DNA of 64,000 nucleotides from Bifidobacterium crudilactis (GCF_000738005.1 NZ_JHAL01000001.1:369108-433107); one strand, 5' to 3'; shown: positions 45,828-55,558, numbered from the stretch's first letter. Notes: generated by a model not told the origin, from the sequence alone. Numbers and translations are program-made.

Positions 45828-46037
45828 GTCCGCCGCGAAGGAGCGGAATTATCGGAGTTGTTAGCCCGTTCAAGATTATTGCGATATGTTAAAGCGATAA
45901 CGCTACGGGTGAATACAGCGTTTCTTCGTTACAGTAAGGGAGCAATCGTCGCATATATTTGGTGTGTTTCCTACATGCGGGGGTAAGGGATTGCCGCGTA
46001 CTTCGCAGTCGGGGTGGCGGTAACAAGGAGAGGATAG

Positions 46038-47006
46038 ATGTCTATGTTTGCATTGGGTACCAGATTGTCCAAGAAAGTCGCGACCACGGCCGCAGCCGTG
46101 ATGGTGGTCACCGGATTGGCCGTTGTCGCAGCGTGCGGCGAAGCGCCCGCGCCTTCGGCATCCAGCACCAACAGCTCGGTGAATCCTGATTTGGATACCG
46201 CTGCCTACACGAAAATCATCGACGGTGGAGAGACCGCGGACTCCGCTACGGTGGAAGGCAATGCCTGGGCAAAGGCCGTCAAGGATGCAGGCGTCCTCAA
46301 GGTCGGCGGTACCAAGACCTCGACCTTGTTCTCCTTGCAGTCCACCAGCGACAATCAGGTACGCGGCTTCGATGCCGGACTTTCCCAGCTGCTCGCCAAG
46401 TACATCATCGGCAAGTCGAATACCGAGCTGACCGTGGTCGACTCGTCGACCCGTGAGAGCGTGCTGCAGAACGGCACCGTGAACTCCGTGTTCGCCACCT
46501 ACTCGATTACCGATGAGCGCAAGCAGAAGATTGATTTCGCAGGACCGTATTACGTATCCCAGCAGGCGATTCTGGTGAAGAAGTCCACCAACGATATTTC
46601 CGGCGTCAAGGACCTCGACGGCAAGAAAGTCGGTGTCCAGGCTGGTTCGACAGGCCCCGATGTGGTCAAGGAGAATGCGCCGAAGGCCACGGTCCAGGAA
46701 TTCCAGACCGACGATGAGATTACGCAGGCGCTGCGCCAGGGCCGTATCGATGCCTATGTCGTGGATCAGACGCTGCTGCTGGGCGATGTCGTCAAGAACC
46801 CCAACGACTTCAAGATCGTCGGAGAACCATTCGGCGACAAGGACCCCTACGGCATCGGATTGCCGAAGGGCTCGGACGCCGCTGAATTCGTCAATGCCTG
46901 GTTGAAGAAGATCGAAGCAGACGGCACTTGGGCGAAGCTGTGGAAGGTTGCCATCGGCGACCGTACCGGTGTGACCGAGGTTCCGACGCCTCCTTCCATC
47001 GAGTAG
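46038..47006 (+). CDS. gluB: Amino-acid ABC transporter substrate-binding lipoprotein (GluB-like)
   Basis: 322 residues. A signal peptide with a lipobox places the lipidated cysteine at residue 33 (VVAACGE), followed by an Ser/Asn-rich spacer and a type II periplasmic-binding fold (TLFSLQSTSDNQVRGFDAGL, NSVFATYSITDERKQKIDFAGPYY, GVQAGSTGPDVV). This is the SBP_bac_3 family, closest in pattern to the actinobacterial glutamate-binding GluB. Two permease genes follow. The substrate is inferred as glutamate or a related amino acid. Confidence 0.88.
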   Translation: MSMFALGTRLSKKVATTAAAVMVVTGLAVVAACGEAPAPSASSTNSSVNPDLDTAAYTKIIDGGETADSATVEGNAWAKAVKDAGVLKVGGTKTSTLFSLQSTSDNQVRGFDAGLSQLLAKYIIGKSNTELTVVDSSTRESVLQNGTVNSVFATYSITDERKQKIDFAGPYYVSQQAILVKKSTNDISGVKDLDGKKVGVQAGSTGPDVVKENAPKATVQEFQTDDEITQALRQGRIDAYVVDQTLLLGDVVKNPNDFKIVGEPFGDKDPYGIGLPKGSDAAEFVNAWLKKIEADGTWAKLWKVAIGDRTGVTEVPTPPSIE

Positions 47007-47027
47007 TGGCACATTCGCATTTCGTGA

Positions 47028-47069
47028 GGCATGTGGCCGTTTCGCCGTTCCAGGCGTCGGCCACATGCC
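47028..47069 (+). promoter_or_regulatory. Stem-loop between gluB and gluC
   Basis: GGCATGTGGCCG (47028-47039) and CGGCCACATGCC (47058-47069) form a perfect 12-bp stem with an 18-nt loop. In transporter operons such stems protect the binding-protein mRNA and keep its level above that of the permeases. Confidence 0.65.
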
Positions 47070-47099
47070 ATTGAAGTCCGACACGGTTAAGGAGGTGCC

Positions 47100-47765
47100 A
47101 TGGGAGCTGATCTCAGCCATCTACTGAATACATATGGCATGCAGTTCTTAAGCAGTTACTGGGTCTCTTTGCAGATCGCGCTGTTGGCATTCGCCGGTGG
47201 ATTTCTGCTCGGCACCTTGTTGACGGTCGCCCGAGTGAGCCCGATACCGCCTTTACGAGGCGCAGTCAACGTATACGTCGAGACCTTTCGCAATGCGCCG
47301 GTGCTTTGCGTGCTGATTTTTATTGTCTACGCACTTCCCGATCTCGGCGTGGTCATCGACTATGAGCCCAGCGTGATCATCGCACTCATTCTGGTGTCGT
47401 CGGCATTCGCCTGCGATAATCTGCGCACAGGCATCAACACCATCGATGCAGGGCAGATCGAAGCCGCCCGCGCTCTGGGCATGGGGTTCACCTCCATCGT
47501 GGGTTCCGTCGTCCTTCCTCAGGCCTTCCGCAGTGTCATACAGCCGATGGTGACCCTGTTCATCTCGGTGGTCATCAGTTCCTCGGCCGGTTCCCTGGTG
47601 CCTTTGGCGCACAAGGAGCTGACCGGTCTCGTCGCCGAAATAAACAACCATGAGGCGCTGGGAGTGCTGACCTTCCTGGTCGCCTCCTTGCTGTACGTAT
47701 TCACCGGCCTGATTATTGCCTTCTTCGGCCGCAGAGTTGAGAGGAGGCTCGCGATATGGCGATGA
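47100..47765 (+). CDS. gluC: Amino-acid ABC transporter permease (GluC-like)
   Basis: 221 residues with five membrane helices. The EAA loop, where the ATPase binds, is TIDAGQIEAARALGMGFTSIVGSVVLPQAFRSVIQP. The family is HisM/GlnP-like polar amino acid permease. The next permease starts inside its final codons (10-base overlap), as is usual for paired permeases. No ATPase gene is present in the window. Confidence 0.88.
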   Translation: MGADLSHLLNTYGMQFLSSYWVSLQIALLAFAGGFLLGTLLTVARVSPIPPLRGAVNVYVETFRNAPVLCVLIFIVYALPDLGVVIDYEPSVIIALILVSSAFACDNLRTGINTIDAGQIEAARALGMGFTSIVGSVVLPQAFRSVIQPMVTLFISVVISSSAGSLVPLAHKELTGLVAEINNHEALGVLTFLVASLLYVFTGLIIAFFGRRVERRLAIWR

Positions 47766-48574
47766 CACGTACGGAACGTGCATTATTCGAAATCGGCGGG
47801 CCCAAGGCTCGTCGCCGTATCATCGTCGGCACCGTCATCAGTGCGATTCTGCTGGCCCTGCTGCTTGCCTGGGTGGTATACCGCTTCTACGAGAAGGGCC
47901 AGCTCGACTACCGGTATTGGTACTTCTTCGGGCAGTCCAACGTGCTGGCCTTCCTCGGTGCGGGCCTGGTCGGAACTTTGCGTGCCGCCTTGGGAGCCGG
48001 CGCGATCGCTCTCGTGGCAGGCATGCTGCTGATGCTCTGCCGTACCTCCTCAATCAGACCGTTGTCGTGGATCGCCACCACGATCATCGAATTCCTGAGG
48101 GGCACGCCGACCCTGCTGTTCATTTACTTCCTCTTCCTCGTTCCCGCGCAGTTCGGCCTGCACATGAGCACGTATTGGATGGTGGTCATTCCGACCTCCG
48201 CGTATGCCTCCGCCGTCCTCGCGGAAGTGTACAGGGCAGGTGTCGCCGCCGTGCCCAGCGGTCAGAAGGAAGCGGGGATATCCCTTGGCCTGGCTGATTC
48301 GCAGAACTTCCGCTATATCGTCATGCCGCAGATGCTGCGTATCGTGACGCCGACCTTGGTGGCGCAGCTGGTCGTAGTGGTGAAGGACACGACATTCGGA
48401 TATGTGGTGACCTATCCCGAGCTGATGGTGAATGCCAAGGTGGTCATTGCCAACTTCAGCAGTCTGGTTCCCGTGTATCTGGTTGTCGCGATTGTCTATG
48501 TGCTCATCAACTACGCGATTTCCCGTTTCGCCAACTGGCTGTCTCACCGCAACAGCATCGATATTCTGGTCTGA
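47756..48574 (+). CDS. gluD: Amino-acid ABC transporter permease (GluD-like)
   Basis: 272 residues with about five to six helices. The EAA loop reads AGVAAVPSGQKEAGISLGLADSQNFRYIVMPQMLRIV. It is the second polar amino acid permease and would pair with GluC. The start overlaps gluC by 10 bases. A hairpin element of the GATAACTGCA family follows 22 bases after the stop and may end the operon. Confidence 0.88.
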   Translation: MAMTRTERALFEIGGPKARRRIIVGTVISAILLALLLAWVVYRFYEKGQLDYRYWYFFGQSNVLAFLGAGLVGTLRAALGAGAIALVAGMLLMLCRTSSIRPLSWIATTIIEFLRGTPTLLFIYFLFLVPAQFGLHMSTYWMVVIPTSAYASAVLAEVYRAGVAAVPSGQKEAGISLGLADSQNFRYIVMPQMLRIVTPTLVAQLVVVVKDTTFGYVVTYPELMVNAKVVIANFSSLVPVYLVVAIVYVLINYAISRFANWLSHRNSIDILV

Positions 48575-48596
48575 CCTGTCGAAACTGCATGGACTG

Positions 48597-48667
48597 GATA
48601 ACTGCATCAGAAGTGTAGCAACATAGCGGGTTTCCTCCAGATAGCTGCCACCTTTGATGCAGGTATC
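48597..48667. repeat. GATAACTGCA hairpin element, copy 3 (degenerate)
   Basis: Left arm 48597-48619 begins GATAACTGCATCAGAAG, right arm 48644-48667 reads in reverse complement GATACCTGCATCAAAGG. Arms pair with several mismatches around a 24-nt loop. It lies just after gluD. Confidence 0.65.
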
Positions 48668-48755
48668 TCTTTCTACGAAGCGCCGGTTAAGATACGAGGT
48701 GTGACGGACCGCAGGGGTGGTGGGCCGAAACCGTGATAACGACACTGTTGTTAAC

Positions 48756-48811
48756 GACAGTGTGTGCAAGACAATGCGCAAAAGACAGTGTGTAAAAGAC
48801 AGTGTGTAACG
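48756..48811. repeat. 14-bp tandem repeat, four units, before the GDPD gene
   Basis: Four adjacent 14-base units: GACAGTGTGTGCAA, GACAATGCGCAAAA, GACAGTGTGTAAAA and GACAGTGTGTAACG. They end 25 bases before the start codon at 48837. A near-palindrome, CACTGTTGTT-AACGACAGTG, overlaps the first unit. Confidence 0.8.
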
Positions 48812-48836
48812 ACGATGCAACGAAGGAGTACCCACA

Positions 48837-49901
48837 ATGAGCTTCGGGAAAAACGTTCGTAGGCTGATATTCGCAGGTGCCGCAGCAGCGGGACTGGGCG
48901 CTTGGGCACTCGCGCCGAGAGGTCCTCGGGGAAGATCCAATGCAGGGGTCAGCGCCACCCCCAACGGCATACCGGGTCAGGAGATTTACGAAGACAGTCC
49001 CATACCCAACGTGCATTTTGCTCACCGCGGCCTGCATGATGCCGGTTCAGGCCTTACCGCCGGGTACCTTGCGGAGAGCGTCGATTACGTCACGCTCGCC
49101 AGGGAGATGGCCCAGAAGGCCGGATACGGCGTGGGTGTTTCCGGGGTTATCGCACCGGAGAATTCCCTGGCCTCATTCGCGGCGGCCTGCGAGGCCGGAT
49201 TCGGCATCGAACTGGACCTGCAGCTGACCAAGGATGGGCATGTCGTCGTCGTGCATGACGACAATCTGGCCAGGGTCGCCGGTGTCAATCGCAACATTGC
49301 CGATCTGACCTACGCGCAGCTCTGCAGGATTCCACTCTTCCCACGCCCTGCCAAAGCAGGCGATGCTCGCGTCGAGACGGTGAGCGAGGACATCCCCGAG
49401 GCGCAGAGCGGTGACGAGTATGCGCAGTACGTGCCCTTGCTGACGGAAGTGCTCGCAGTGGTGGATGGCCGAGTTCCCCTGATTGTCGAATACAAGATGG
49501 GGGAGGACTTCGACGAGGAACTGATGACCCGTGGAGATGCCATACTTCGTGGATATCAGGGGCCATACGTAATCGAGTCCTTCCATCCGATGGCCGTGAA
49601 CTGGTATCGGAATCATCGTCCCGAGGTGTGCAGAGGACAGCTGGCGGAAGCCGAATCCTTCGCATGCGGCAATGTTCGGGAAGTCAAACGCACCTTGGCC
49701 GGAAGCCTGTTGTTCAACTGGTTGGGACGTCCCGATTTCGTCGCCTTCGACTGGCATGGCGGCGATGGCTTCCCGGTGCGAAGCGCTCGTTCGCTCGGAG
49801 CGATTACCGTTTCTTGGACGGTTCGCAGCAGCGCCGAACAAGAGGCATCGGACCCGTACTTCGACTATATGATTTTTGAGTCCTTCGTGCCGCTCGCATA
49901 G
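48837..49901 (+). CDS. Glycerophosphodiester phosphodiesterase, membrane-associated
   Basis: 354 residues. A hydrophobic N-terminal segment (LIFAGAAAAGLGAWAL) acts as anchor or signal. The GDPD catalytic residues are seen in VHFAHRGLHD, IAPENSLASFAAACEAGFGIELDLQLTKDGHVVVVHDDNL. A usual GDPD loop is kept, with PLIVEYKMG and VIESFHPMAV after it. It cleaves glycerophosphodiesters to glycerol-3-phosphate and an alcohol, and may act on lipoteichoic or phospholipid breakdown products. The ATG follows GAAGGAG by 8 bases. A 14-bp repeat lies upstream. Confidence 0.88.
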   Translation: MSFGKNVRRLIFAGAAAAGLGAWALAPRGPRGRSNAGVSATPNGIPGQEIYEDSPIPNVHFAHRGLHDAGSGLTAGYLAESVDYVTLAREMAQKAGYGVGVSGVIAPENSLASFAAACEAGFGIELDLQLTKDGHVVVVHDDNLARVAGVNRNIADLTYAQLCRIPLFPRPAKAGDARVETVSEDIPEAQSGDEYAQYVPLLTEVLAVVDGRVPLIVEYKMGEDFDEELMTRGDAILRGYQGPYVIESFHPMAVNWYRNHRPEVCRGQLAEAESFACGNVREVKRTLAGSLLFNWLGRPDFVAFDWHGGDGFPVRSARSLGAITVSWTVRSSAEQEASDPYFDYMIFESFVPLA

Positions 49902-49971
49902 CGCTGCACTGTTTGTATTACTGGCATGGCGCCGACCGCCCGCTGGGACGACGATTCCCGCCGCAATGAGA

Positions 49972-50016
49972 GAGTCCCGGATATGCACACCTTCGAGAGG
50001 CGCATATCCGGGACTC
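49972..50016. terminator. Bidirectional hairpin between the GDPD and upp genes
   Basis: GAGTCCCGGATATGC (49972-49986) pairs perfectly with GCATATCCGGGACTC (50002-50016), a 15-bp stem with a 15-nt loop between converging genes. Confidence 0.8.
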
Positions 50017-50050
50017 GTGTATTCGTCGTTCCGTACGTAGCGAGGCGGAA

Positions 50051-50689
50051 TCAGTCGATGACGCCGTAGAGACGGTCACCGGCATCGCCCAGGCCGGGTA
50101 CGATGTAGGATTTCTCGTTCAGCTTCTCGTCCACCGCGCAAACCACGACCTTGAAGTCGATGCTGGGGTCGATTTCCTCGCGCAGACGGTCGAGGCCCTC
50201 GGGTGCGGCGATGATGTTGATCGCCGTGACGTCCTTTGCCCCGCGCTCGGCGAGATAGTGGGTGGCGGCGATCAGCGTGCCGCCGGTGGCGAGCATCGGG
50301 TCGAGCAGGAAGCACTGACGGCCGGAAAGGTCCTCCGGCAGCCTGTTCGCATAGGTGACGATGTCGAGTGTGTTCTCATCGCGTTTCATGCCGAGGAATC
50401 CGACCTCGGCCGTCGGCACGAGGCGGGTCATGCCATCGAGCATGCCCAGACCGGCGCGCAGGACGGGTACGACCATGGGCCTTGGCGTGCTGAGCTTCTT
50501 GCCGACCATCGAAGCCACCGGAGTTTCGATGGGGTAGTCGGAGATGGCGAGGTTGCGGGTGGCTTCATAGGCTTCCAGCATGACCAGCTCGCTGACGAGT
50601 TCGCGGAAGGTGTTGGAGGGGGTGTTCTTATTTCGCAGGACGGTGAGCTTATGCTCCACCAGAGGGTGCTGCAGTACGTGTAATTCCAT
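50051..50689 (-). CDS. upp: Uracil phosphoribosyltransferase
   Basis: 212 residues from the ATG at 50689, the usual UPRT length; the open frame continues upstream for 50 non-homologous residues. [20 protein letters not shown] starts it, [13 protein letters not shown] and the PRPP-binding loop [13 protein letters not shown] follow, and GDAGDRLYG ends it with the uracil site. It salvages uracil to UMP. A stem formed by AAACCCC/GGGGTTT lies just upstream of the RBS and may affect translation. Confidence 0.95.
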   Translation of the reverse strand: MELHVLQHPLVEHKLTVLRNKNTPSNTFRELVSELVMLEAYEATRNLAISDYPIETPVASMVGKKLSTPRPMVVPVLRAGLGMLDGMTRLVPTAEVGFLGMKRDENTLDIVTYANRLPEDLSGRQCFLLDPMLATGGTLIAATHYLAERGAKDVTAINIIAAPEGLDRLREEIDPSIDFKVVVCAVDEKLNEKSYIVPGLGDAGDRLYGVID

Positions 50690-50952
50690 ACTCTCAAGGG
50701 TAAACCCCAAAAGTGCGCGAACAGGGGGTTTGCAGTCACAAAGTCGCAAAAGCGAAGAGAAATGCGCCGAACCAAGAAAGCGCCTGTCGGCGCAAACGCC
50801 GCTCGCAGCGGCAACAAATGGAGCCCGGGGCTTTGACATGGCCCGACGCGGTAATCATTGTACGGCACTGGTCGCGAATGCCTGACGAGTGTTGTGCTTA
50901 CCGAGGAATATACGTTTGAATTCCCCTGATTGCCGCTCAAAACGGATACAGA
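50690..50952. other. upp upstream region without a gene
   Basis: This stretch contains the upp leader hairpin (about 50701-50733), GC-rich short inverted repeats and a minus-strand TACAAT at 50859-50864 that may be the upp -10. No ORF is supported. The repeat element described next follows directly. Confidence 0.4.
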
Positions 50953-51069
50953 CCGTTTGTGTAGGGATTTTTCAGATGAACACCGCTTGACGACGAAGTA
51001 AGTTCTCGGCATCACGCCATTATTGGGGTATAGGACTGCTCGTGTACTTGCGAATCCCTACACAAACGG
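50953..51069. repeat. Dispersed inverted-repeat element, copy 3 (17-bp perfect ends)
   Basis: CCGTTTGTGTAGGGATT (50953-50969) and AATCCCTACACAAACGG (51053-51069) are perfect inverted repeats around an 83-nt interior that shares CGCCATTA with copy 1 (reverse complement) at nearly the same offset. It lies between the upp upstream region and the 3' end of the unknown gene at 51092. Confidence 0.85.
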
Positions 51070-51091
51070 AGTCTGCGGTGGTTCGAGGGAC

Positions 51092-51859
51092 TTACTCCAG
51101 CTTCCCACGACGCCATAATGATGCTCCGTGCTTGAAATCCTTCGCGGTATTGGCCAGATTCCGGGAGGTCTTCAGCATGGACGAAACACGCGGGTTGCCA
51201 TGTTGCGCTCCAAGGGCTTCGCTTCCGATGCTTTCTTTGCCCAGATGCTCGGCCTCCGATGACAGTCCTGCCGCGATGACTTCGCAGAACATGCACGCCC
51301 GTTCCAATGCGACCGCGAAATCCCCGGTGAAGGCGCCGGAGAGGATGGAATCCGCTGTTTTGGCGATGTCCGACGCCGTAGGAGCTTGGTCGATGCCGAC
51401 GATCGCGGATGCGGCGGTATCGAAGGGCTCGCCGGAACGCCACAGCAGGCTGATGGATTCGCGGTTTCGGTGCATCCATGTGCGCAGCGTATAGAGGCGC
51501 CAGAGGATGCCGGGGAGGGAGTCCGCTTCGGATCTGCTCCACAGTTCGGCTACGATGTCAATGCCCTCACGGTCAATGAGGGACAGAACCCGCTGAACGA
51601 TCTGAGGGTCCTGCGTGTGATGAACGCGGTCAAGGAGCGATGCAGCCGAGGTGTGGCTCAGCTCGCTGATCTGCTGGGGATCCATCCCTCCTGAAAGGTG
51701 ATCGGCCACAGCCTGGTCCAGTTGTGCCGGACGGGCAGGACGATTGGAGCCCGAGCGTGCCGATGAGAAGGCATGCGACGATGAACGGACGGAGCCTGAT
51801 GAGAAGAAATCAATAGACAATAGGTGCCACTTTCTGGATATCGATGATGACAGGTCCAT
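51092..51859 (-). CDS. Helical protein of unknown function beside the Nudix gene
   Basis: 255 residues if started at ATG 51859, overlapping the Nudix gene by 50 bases. The N-terminal ~45 residues are Ser/Arg-rich; the rest is predicted helical (LLDRVHHTQDPQIVQRVLSLIDREGIDIVAELWSRS, WRLYTLRTWMHRNRESISLLW). No family is recognised. In-frame alternative starts (a TTG near 51821) would remove the overlap. Position directly behind the Nudix/phosphatase and polyphosphate kinase genes suggests one minus-strand operon. Confidence 0.65.
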   Translation of the reverse strand: MDLSSSISRKWHLLSIDFFSSGSVRSSSHAFSSARSGSNRPARPAQLDQAVADHLSGGMDPQQISELSHTSAASLLDRVHHTQDPQIVQRVLSLIDREGIDIVAELWSRSEADSLPGILWRLYTLRTWMHRNRESISLLWRSGEPFDTAASAIVGIDQAPTASDIAKTADSILSGAFTGDFAVALERACMFCEVIAAGLSSEAEHLGKESIGSEALGAQHGNPRVSSMLKTSRNLANTAKDFKHGASLWRRGKLE

Positions 51860-52892
51860 CAGCAGAATCTACTACACTCAGCGCCAAGGCATGGGCCGTC
51901 TGCATGTAGGGTGATGCCTTCGGCAGCCGTTTCGCCAGTCCGGAAGAGGTGCACATGCCTCGTAACTCTTCGAAAATGCTCTCAAACAGGGGACGGTGGG
52001 TGCACAGCACCGTATGCCGTGATTCTCGCAGAGCTGACATGATGCAGGAATCGAGGGCGTCGAGCACCCTCTGATGGCTCGTTTCGTAAGCCTGTTCGGT
52101 GAAGTCGTCGCTGCGTTCCAGCGGGATGCCGCTTTGCAAGGCATAGGGGAGCACGGTGTCCGCGCATCTGGTCCACGAGGAACTCACGATCTGGGAGGGT
52201 GCGAAACACGCCAGCTCCCGGGACAGGGCATAGGACGCAGCGGCACCCTGCGGTGTCAGCGGACGGATGTCATCGGTGCCTATCCATGATTTCCTGGATT
52301 CGGCCTTGCCGTGTCTGACGACAATCAGCGACACGGCACCCAACGCCGATTCGCGAAGGCGGGAGACAAGGGCATCGAGCACGGTGCGATCGGTCGAATG
52401 AGTGAGCATACGCCTCGCCTGCTGGATGGACGTCCATCGAATGTCGTTGATTTCCGAGGCATCGGGCTCATGAACGGGGCCGAAGGCGACGTGCCGCTGC
52501 TGCTCCTGCAAGGCGGTCAGCGGTGTCGCCATCCAGAACGACACCCGTTTGATGGTCGAGCCCGACACACCTTTTCGTTTGCGTCCGCCCTCTTCGTTCA
52601 AAGGGTATTCCACGGTGGTGAGGAAGGGGCCGAGCCGTGCAGGTGTGCCGGTTTCCTCGCCGACTTCGCGGACGGCGGTTCGAAACAGCGACTCGTTCTG
52701 CTCCTGTTTGCCTTTTGGCCAGCTCCAGTCGTCGTACTTCGGCCGGTGGACCAGGCAGACCTCCAGGCTGTCGCTCAAAGCGTGCAGCTCTTCGTCGTCA
52801 AGCGCCGTTGCGCTGTGCCTATCCGACGGTGGCAGGCAGCCCGAACGTACCCTGACCAGTATCGCTCCGGCTGCCTCGATGGTCTTAGACAT
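51810..52892 (-). CDS. Nudix hydrolase fused to a histidine phosphatase (MutT1-like)
   Basis: 360 residues. The first half is a Nudix domain with box pattern G-x5-E-x7-REVGEETG (residues about 61-83). The second half is a histidine phosphatase with VVRHGKAES (about 195-203), THRPLFE and CTSSGLAKRLPKASP. This two-domain layout is that of mycobacterial MutT1, which cleaves 8-oxo-GTP and diadenosine polyphosphates. An internal insert occurs near residues 25-40. It lies between the polyphosphate kinase and the unknown helical protein on the same strand. Confidence 0.88.
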   Translation of the reverse strand: MSKTIEAAGAILVRVRSGCLPPSDRHSATALDDEELHALSDSLEVCLVHRPKYDDWSWPKGKQEQNESLFRTAVREVGEETGTPARLGPFLTTVEYPLNEEGGRKRKGVSGSTIKRVSFWMATPLTALQEQQRHVAFGPVHEPDASEINDIRWTSIQQARRMLTHSTDRTVLDALVSRLRESALGAVSLIVVRHGKAESRKSWIGTDDIRPLTPQGAAASYALSRELACFAPSQIVSSSWTRCADTVLPYALQSGIPLERSDDFTEQAYETSHQRVLDALDSCIMSALRESRHTVLCTHRPLFESIFEELRGMCTSSGLAKRLPKASPYMQTAHALALSVVDSADGPVIIDIQKVAPIVY

Positions 52893-52916
52893 GGCTGGTC
52901 CTTGAGTCTGCGAGCA

Positions 52917-55160
52917 TCAGCGGGGAAGCTGAGGTCCGCGTGTGTGTTTCTTGATCAGATACTCCTGGCAATCGATGAGCGGCTGTCCCTGCTCGTCGTG
53001 CGAGTGGCGGATATACGATCCGTCTCCCTGCATATGCCAGGAACTGGTGGTGTCGGCCATCTGCAAGTCCACATATTTGATGAGCTCGTCGACCTCATCG
53101 GGAGCGGTGATGCGCACCAGCGCCTCGACGCGTCTGTCGAGGTTACGGTGCATGAGATCAGCAGAGCCTATCCACACCTCGGGGCCAGAAATCGGCCCTT
53201 CGCCGATCTGTGGCCCTTCCGCGTTGGCGAAGGCGAAGATACGGCTGTGCTCGAGGAATCGACCGAGGATCGAACGAACTCGTATCGTGTCGCTGAGACC
53301 GGGGACTCCGGGTTTGAGCGCACATATTCCGCGCTCGACGATGTCGATGTTCACGCCTGCCTGGCTCGCACGGTACAAGGCGTCAATCGTCTTCTCGTCG
53401 ACGAGGGAGTTGACCTTGATTTTTATCCACGCATCCTTGCCCTGACGTGCTGCGGCCTCTTCGCGCTGGATACGCTGGATAAGTCCCGTGCGCACGGTGC
53501 GAGGCGCGACCAGCAGCCTATGGAAGCTGGACTTGGGCGCGTAGCCTGACAACTGGTTGAAGAGCCTGGTGAGATCCTGCCCGACAACAGGGTCGCACGT
53601 CAGCAGTCCGAGGTCGGTGTAGATACGGGCGGTCTTGGGATTGTAATTTCCCGTTCCGACGTGACAATACCGGCGCAACCCCTCCTGCTCCTGCCTGATG
53701 ACCAGGGAGAGCTTGCAGTGGGTCTTCAAGCCCACGATGCCGTACACCACATGCACTCCGGCCCGTTCCAGCTTGCGTGCCCAAGCGATGTTGGCCTCTT
53801 CATCGAAGCGGGCCTTGATCTCCACCAATGCCAGCACCTGTTTGCCTGCATGTGCGGCATCCACCAGGGCGTCGATAATCGGCGAGTTGCCGGATGTGCG
53901 ATAGAGGGTCTGCTTGATGGCAAGCACCTTCGGGTCGGCGGCGGCCTGCGCGAGGAAGGCCTGGACCGATGTGGAGAAGGAATCGTAGGGGTGATGCAGC
54001 AGCACGTCGCGTTCGCGAATCGCCGCGAAGATATCCTGGGCCCTGCTGGATTCGACTTCGGCGATTTGTCTGTTCGTCGCGGGAATGAAGGGTTGGTACT
54101 TGAGATCGGCGCGGTCTATGGACTGCAATTCGAAGAGCACGGTGAAGTCCAGAGGCGCGGGCAGACGATACACTTCGTCCTCGTTGACGCCGAGCTTGTC
54201 GGCCAGGAGCTGGGAGAGGAAGGGCGATGTGGTGTCGGAGATCTCGAGTCTGATAGGAGGTCCGAAGCGGCGACGGAGCAGTTCCTTCTCCATCGCGTTC
54301 AGCAGATTCTCCGCGTCATCTTCCTCGACGTCTATATCCTCGTTGCGCGTGACGCGGAAGGAGCGTGCCTCCTTGATGATCATGCCGGGGAACAGGGCTT
54401 CGAGATGCGCTATCAGCAGGTTCTCCATGGTGATGAAGCCGTAGCGTTCCTCACGTCCCTCCTCATCCGTCAAATCTTCGACGGCGACCAGTCGAGGCAT
54501 GTTGTCCGGAATCTTGATGCGCGCGAAGTGTGACTTGCCCGAAGCGGGATTCTCCACTATGACGGCGAGGTTCAGCGAGTTTCCGGAGATGTACGGGAAT
54601 GGGTGGGCAGGGTCGACGGCCAGGGGCGTGAGAACGGGGAAGACCTGACGGCGGAATATACGTGAGAGCCGCTCCTGCTCGGTGGCATTGAGCTGGTTCC
54701 ATCGCAGCAGCACGATGTGCTCTTTCGCCAGTTCGGGAAGGATGTGCTCGTTCACATAATGTGCGTGTTCGTCCTGAAGCTTGTGGGCGTGATCGGAAAT
54801 CGCGCGCAACTGCTGCCTTGGGCTGAGGCCGCTGGCGGCCGTCACCGCTATGCCGCTGTCGATACGGCGTTTGAGGCCTGCGACGCGGACCATGAAGAAT
54901 TCATCGAGATTGCTGGCGAAGATGGCGGCGAAATTCGCGCGTTCAAGCATCGGCTGGGTCTCATCTTCGGCGAGTTCTAGCACGCGCTTGTTGAACTTCA
55001 GCCAGCTGATCTCTCTGTCGAAGAAACGGTCTTCGGGCAAGGGGGTCGCATCCGCCCCGGAGCCGTCCGCGCGACGGTCAAGCTTGTCGGTTTCCGCAAT
55101 ATGCTCTGCGATCTGGCTGCGCAGAACCGCCTTTGACGGAGCATCAAAAATCTGAACCAT
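52917..55160 (-). CDS. ppk: Polyphosphate kinase (RNA degradosome type)
   Basis: 747 residues, the full PPK1 length. The N-terminal domain contains [18 protein letters not shown], the ATP-binding and phospho-histidine region contains [19 protein letters not shown] and [21 protein letters not shown], and the C-terminal domain has [13 protein letters not shown] and [17 protein letters not shown]. It makes polyphosphate from ATP. The next gene downstream is the Nudix/phosphatase 25 bases away, consistent with one operon. The first ~35 residues are variable. Confidence 0.95.
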   Translation of the reverse strand: MVQIFDAPSKAVLRSQIAEHIAETDKLDRRADGSGADATPLPEDRFFDREISWLKFNKRVLELAEDETQPMLERANFAAIFASNLDEFFMVRVAGLKRRIDSGIAVTAASGLSPRQQLRAISDHAHKLQDEHAHYVNEHILPELAKEHIVLLRWNQLNATEQERLSRIFRRQVFPVLTPLAVDPAHPFPYISGNSLNLAVIVENPASGKSHFARIKIPDNMPRLVAVEDLTDEEGREERYGFITMENLLIAHLEALFPGMIIKEARSFRVTRNEDIDVEEDDAENLLNAMEKELLRRRFGPPIRLEISDTTSPFLSQLLADKLGVNEDEVYRLPAPLDFTVLFELQSIDRADLKYQPFIPATNRQIAEVESSRAQDIFAAIRERDVLLHHPYDSFSTSVQAFLAQAAADPKVLAIKQTLYRTSGNSPIIDALVDAAHAGKQVLALVEIKARFDEEANIAWARKLERAGVHVVYGIVGLKTHCKLSLVIRQEQEGLRRYCHVGTGNYNPKTARIYTDLGLLTCDPVVGQDLTRLFNQLSGYAPKSSFHRLLVAPRTVRTGLIQRIQREEAAARQGKDAWIKIKVNSLVDEKTIDALYRASQAGVNIDIVERGICALKPGVPGLSDTIRVRSILGRFLEHSRIFAFANAEGPQIGEGPISGPEVWIGSADLMHRNLDRRVEALVRITAPDEVDELIKYVDLQMADTTSSWHMQGDGSYIRHSHDEQGQPLIDCQEYLIKKHTRGPQLPR

Positions 55161-55288
55161 AAAACCATCCTAGATGCAGGGGCATAACACTTCATGCCCA
55201 GCTGATGAGAATTCAAGATGAATTCACATAACGATACTCGGTTCGAGCTCGGATTTCCGGCCCCTTCCGTTGTGGCGTGTAGGGGAGA

Positions 55289-55367
55289 ATGCGATAACTG
55301 CATCACCAGGGCAGTGCATTCCCCGTTGTCTACGCGGAAAGATGTCCTGGTGATGCAGTTATCGCAT
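55289..55367. repeat. GATAACTGCA hairpin element, copy 4
   Basis: Left arm from 55289 (ATGCGATAACTGCATCACC, then AGG) and right arm ending at 55367 match as perfect 22-bp inverted repeats, with partial pairing beyond. The inner part CATCACCAGG differs from CACTAAAAGG of copy 2 in both arms, that is, in a pairing-preserving way. It lies between ppk and the minus-strand terminator at 55395. Confidence 0.85.
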
Positions 55368-55390
55368 CAGAGGGGCATGGGCTGAGGAAG

Positions 55391-55558
55391 CAAAAGAGGA
55401 GGCGCCCCGCCGGGGCGCCTCCTCTACAAGTCCAACTCAGCAGAATCTCTGCACAACATCATCGTTGCGACGGTAAGTCTATCCATTGCCCGTCCAACGT
55501 AACGGTCCTCGTGACCATATACCTTTGTGGGCTTCTGCTCTGTTCTGTTGTCCTTGTA
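55391..55558 (-). ncRNA. Candidate small transcript with two tiny ORFs upstream of ppk
   Basis: On the minus strand TTGCAA (55587-55592) and CATAAT (55565-55570) are 16 bases apart, and the terminator at 55395 would end a transcript of about 168 nt. Inside, a 19-codon ORF (55518 to 55459; MVTRTVTLDGQWIDLPSQR) follows AAAGG by three bases, and a 12-codon ORF (55462 to 55424) overlaps its stop as ATGA. It could be a leader peptide or attenuator for ppk, a small protein gene or an sRNA. It is supported only by these signals. Confidence 0.4.
55395..55425 (-). terminator. Strong minus-strand intrinsic terminator
   Basis: AGAGGAGGCGCCCC (55395-55408) and GGGGCGCCTCCTCT (55412-55425) form a perfect 14-bp stem with a 3-nt loop. 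On the minus strand it is followed by CTTTTGC, so it ends a minus-strand transcript coming from the right. No annotated gene is there, only the candidate small transcript described next. Confidence 0.8.
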
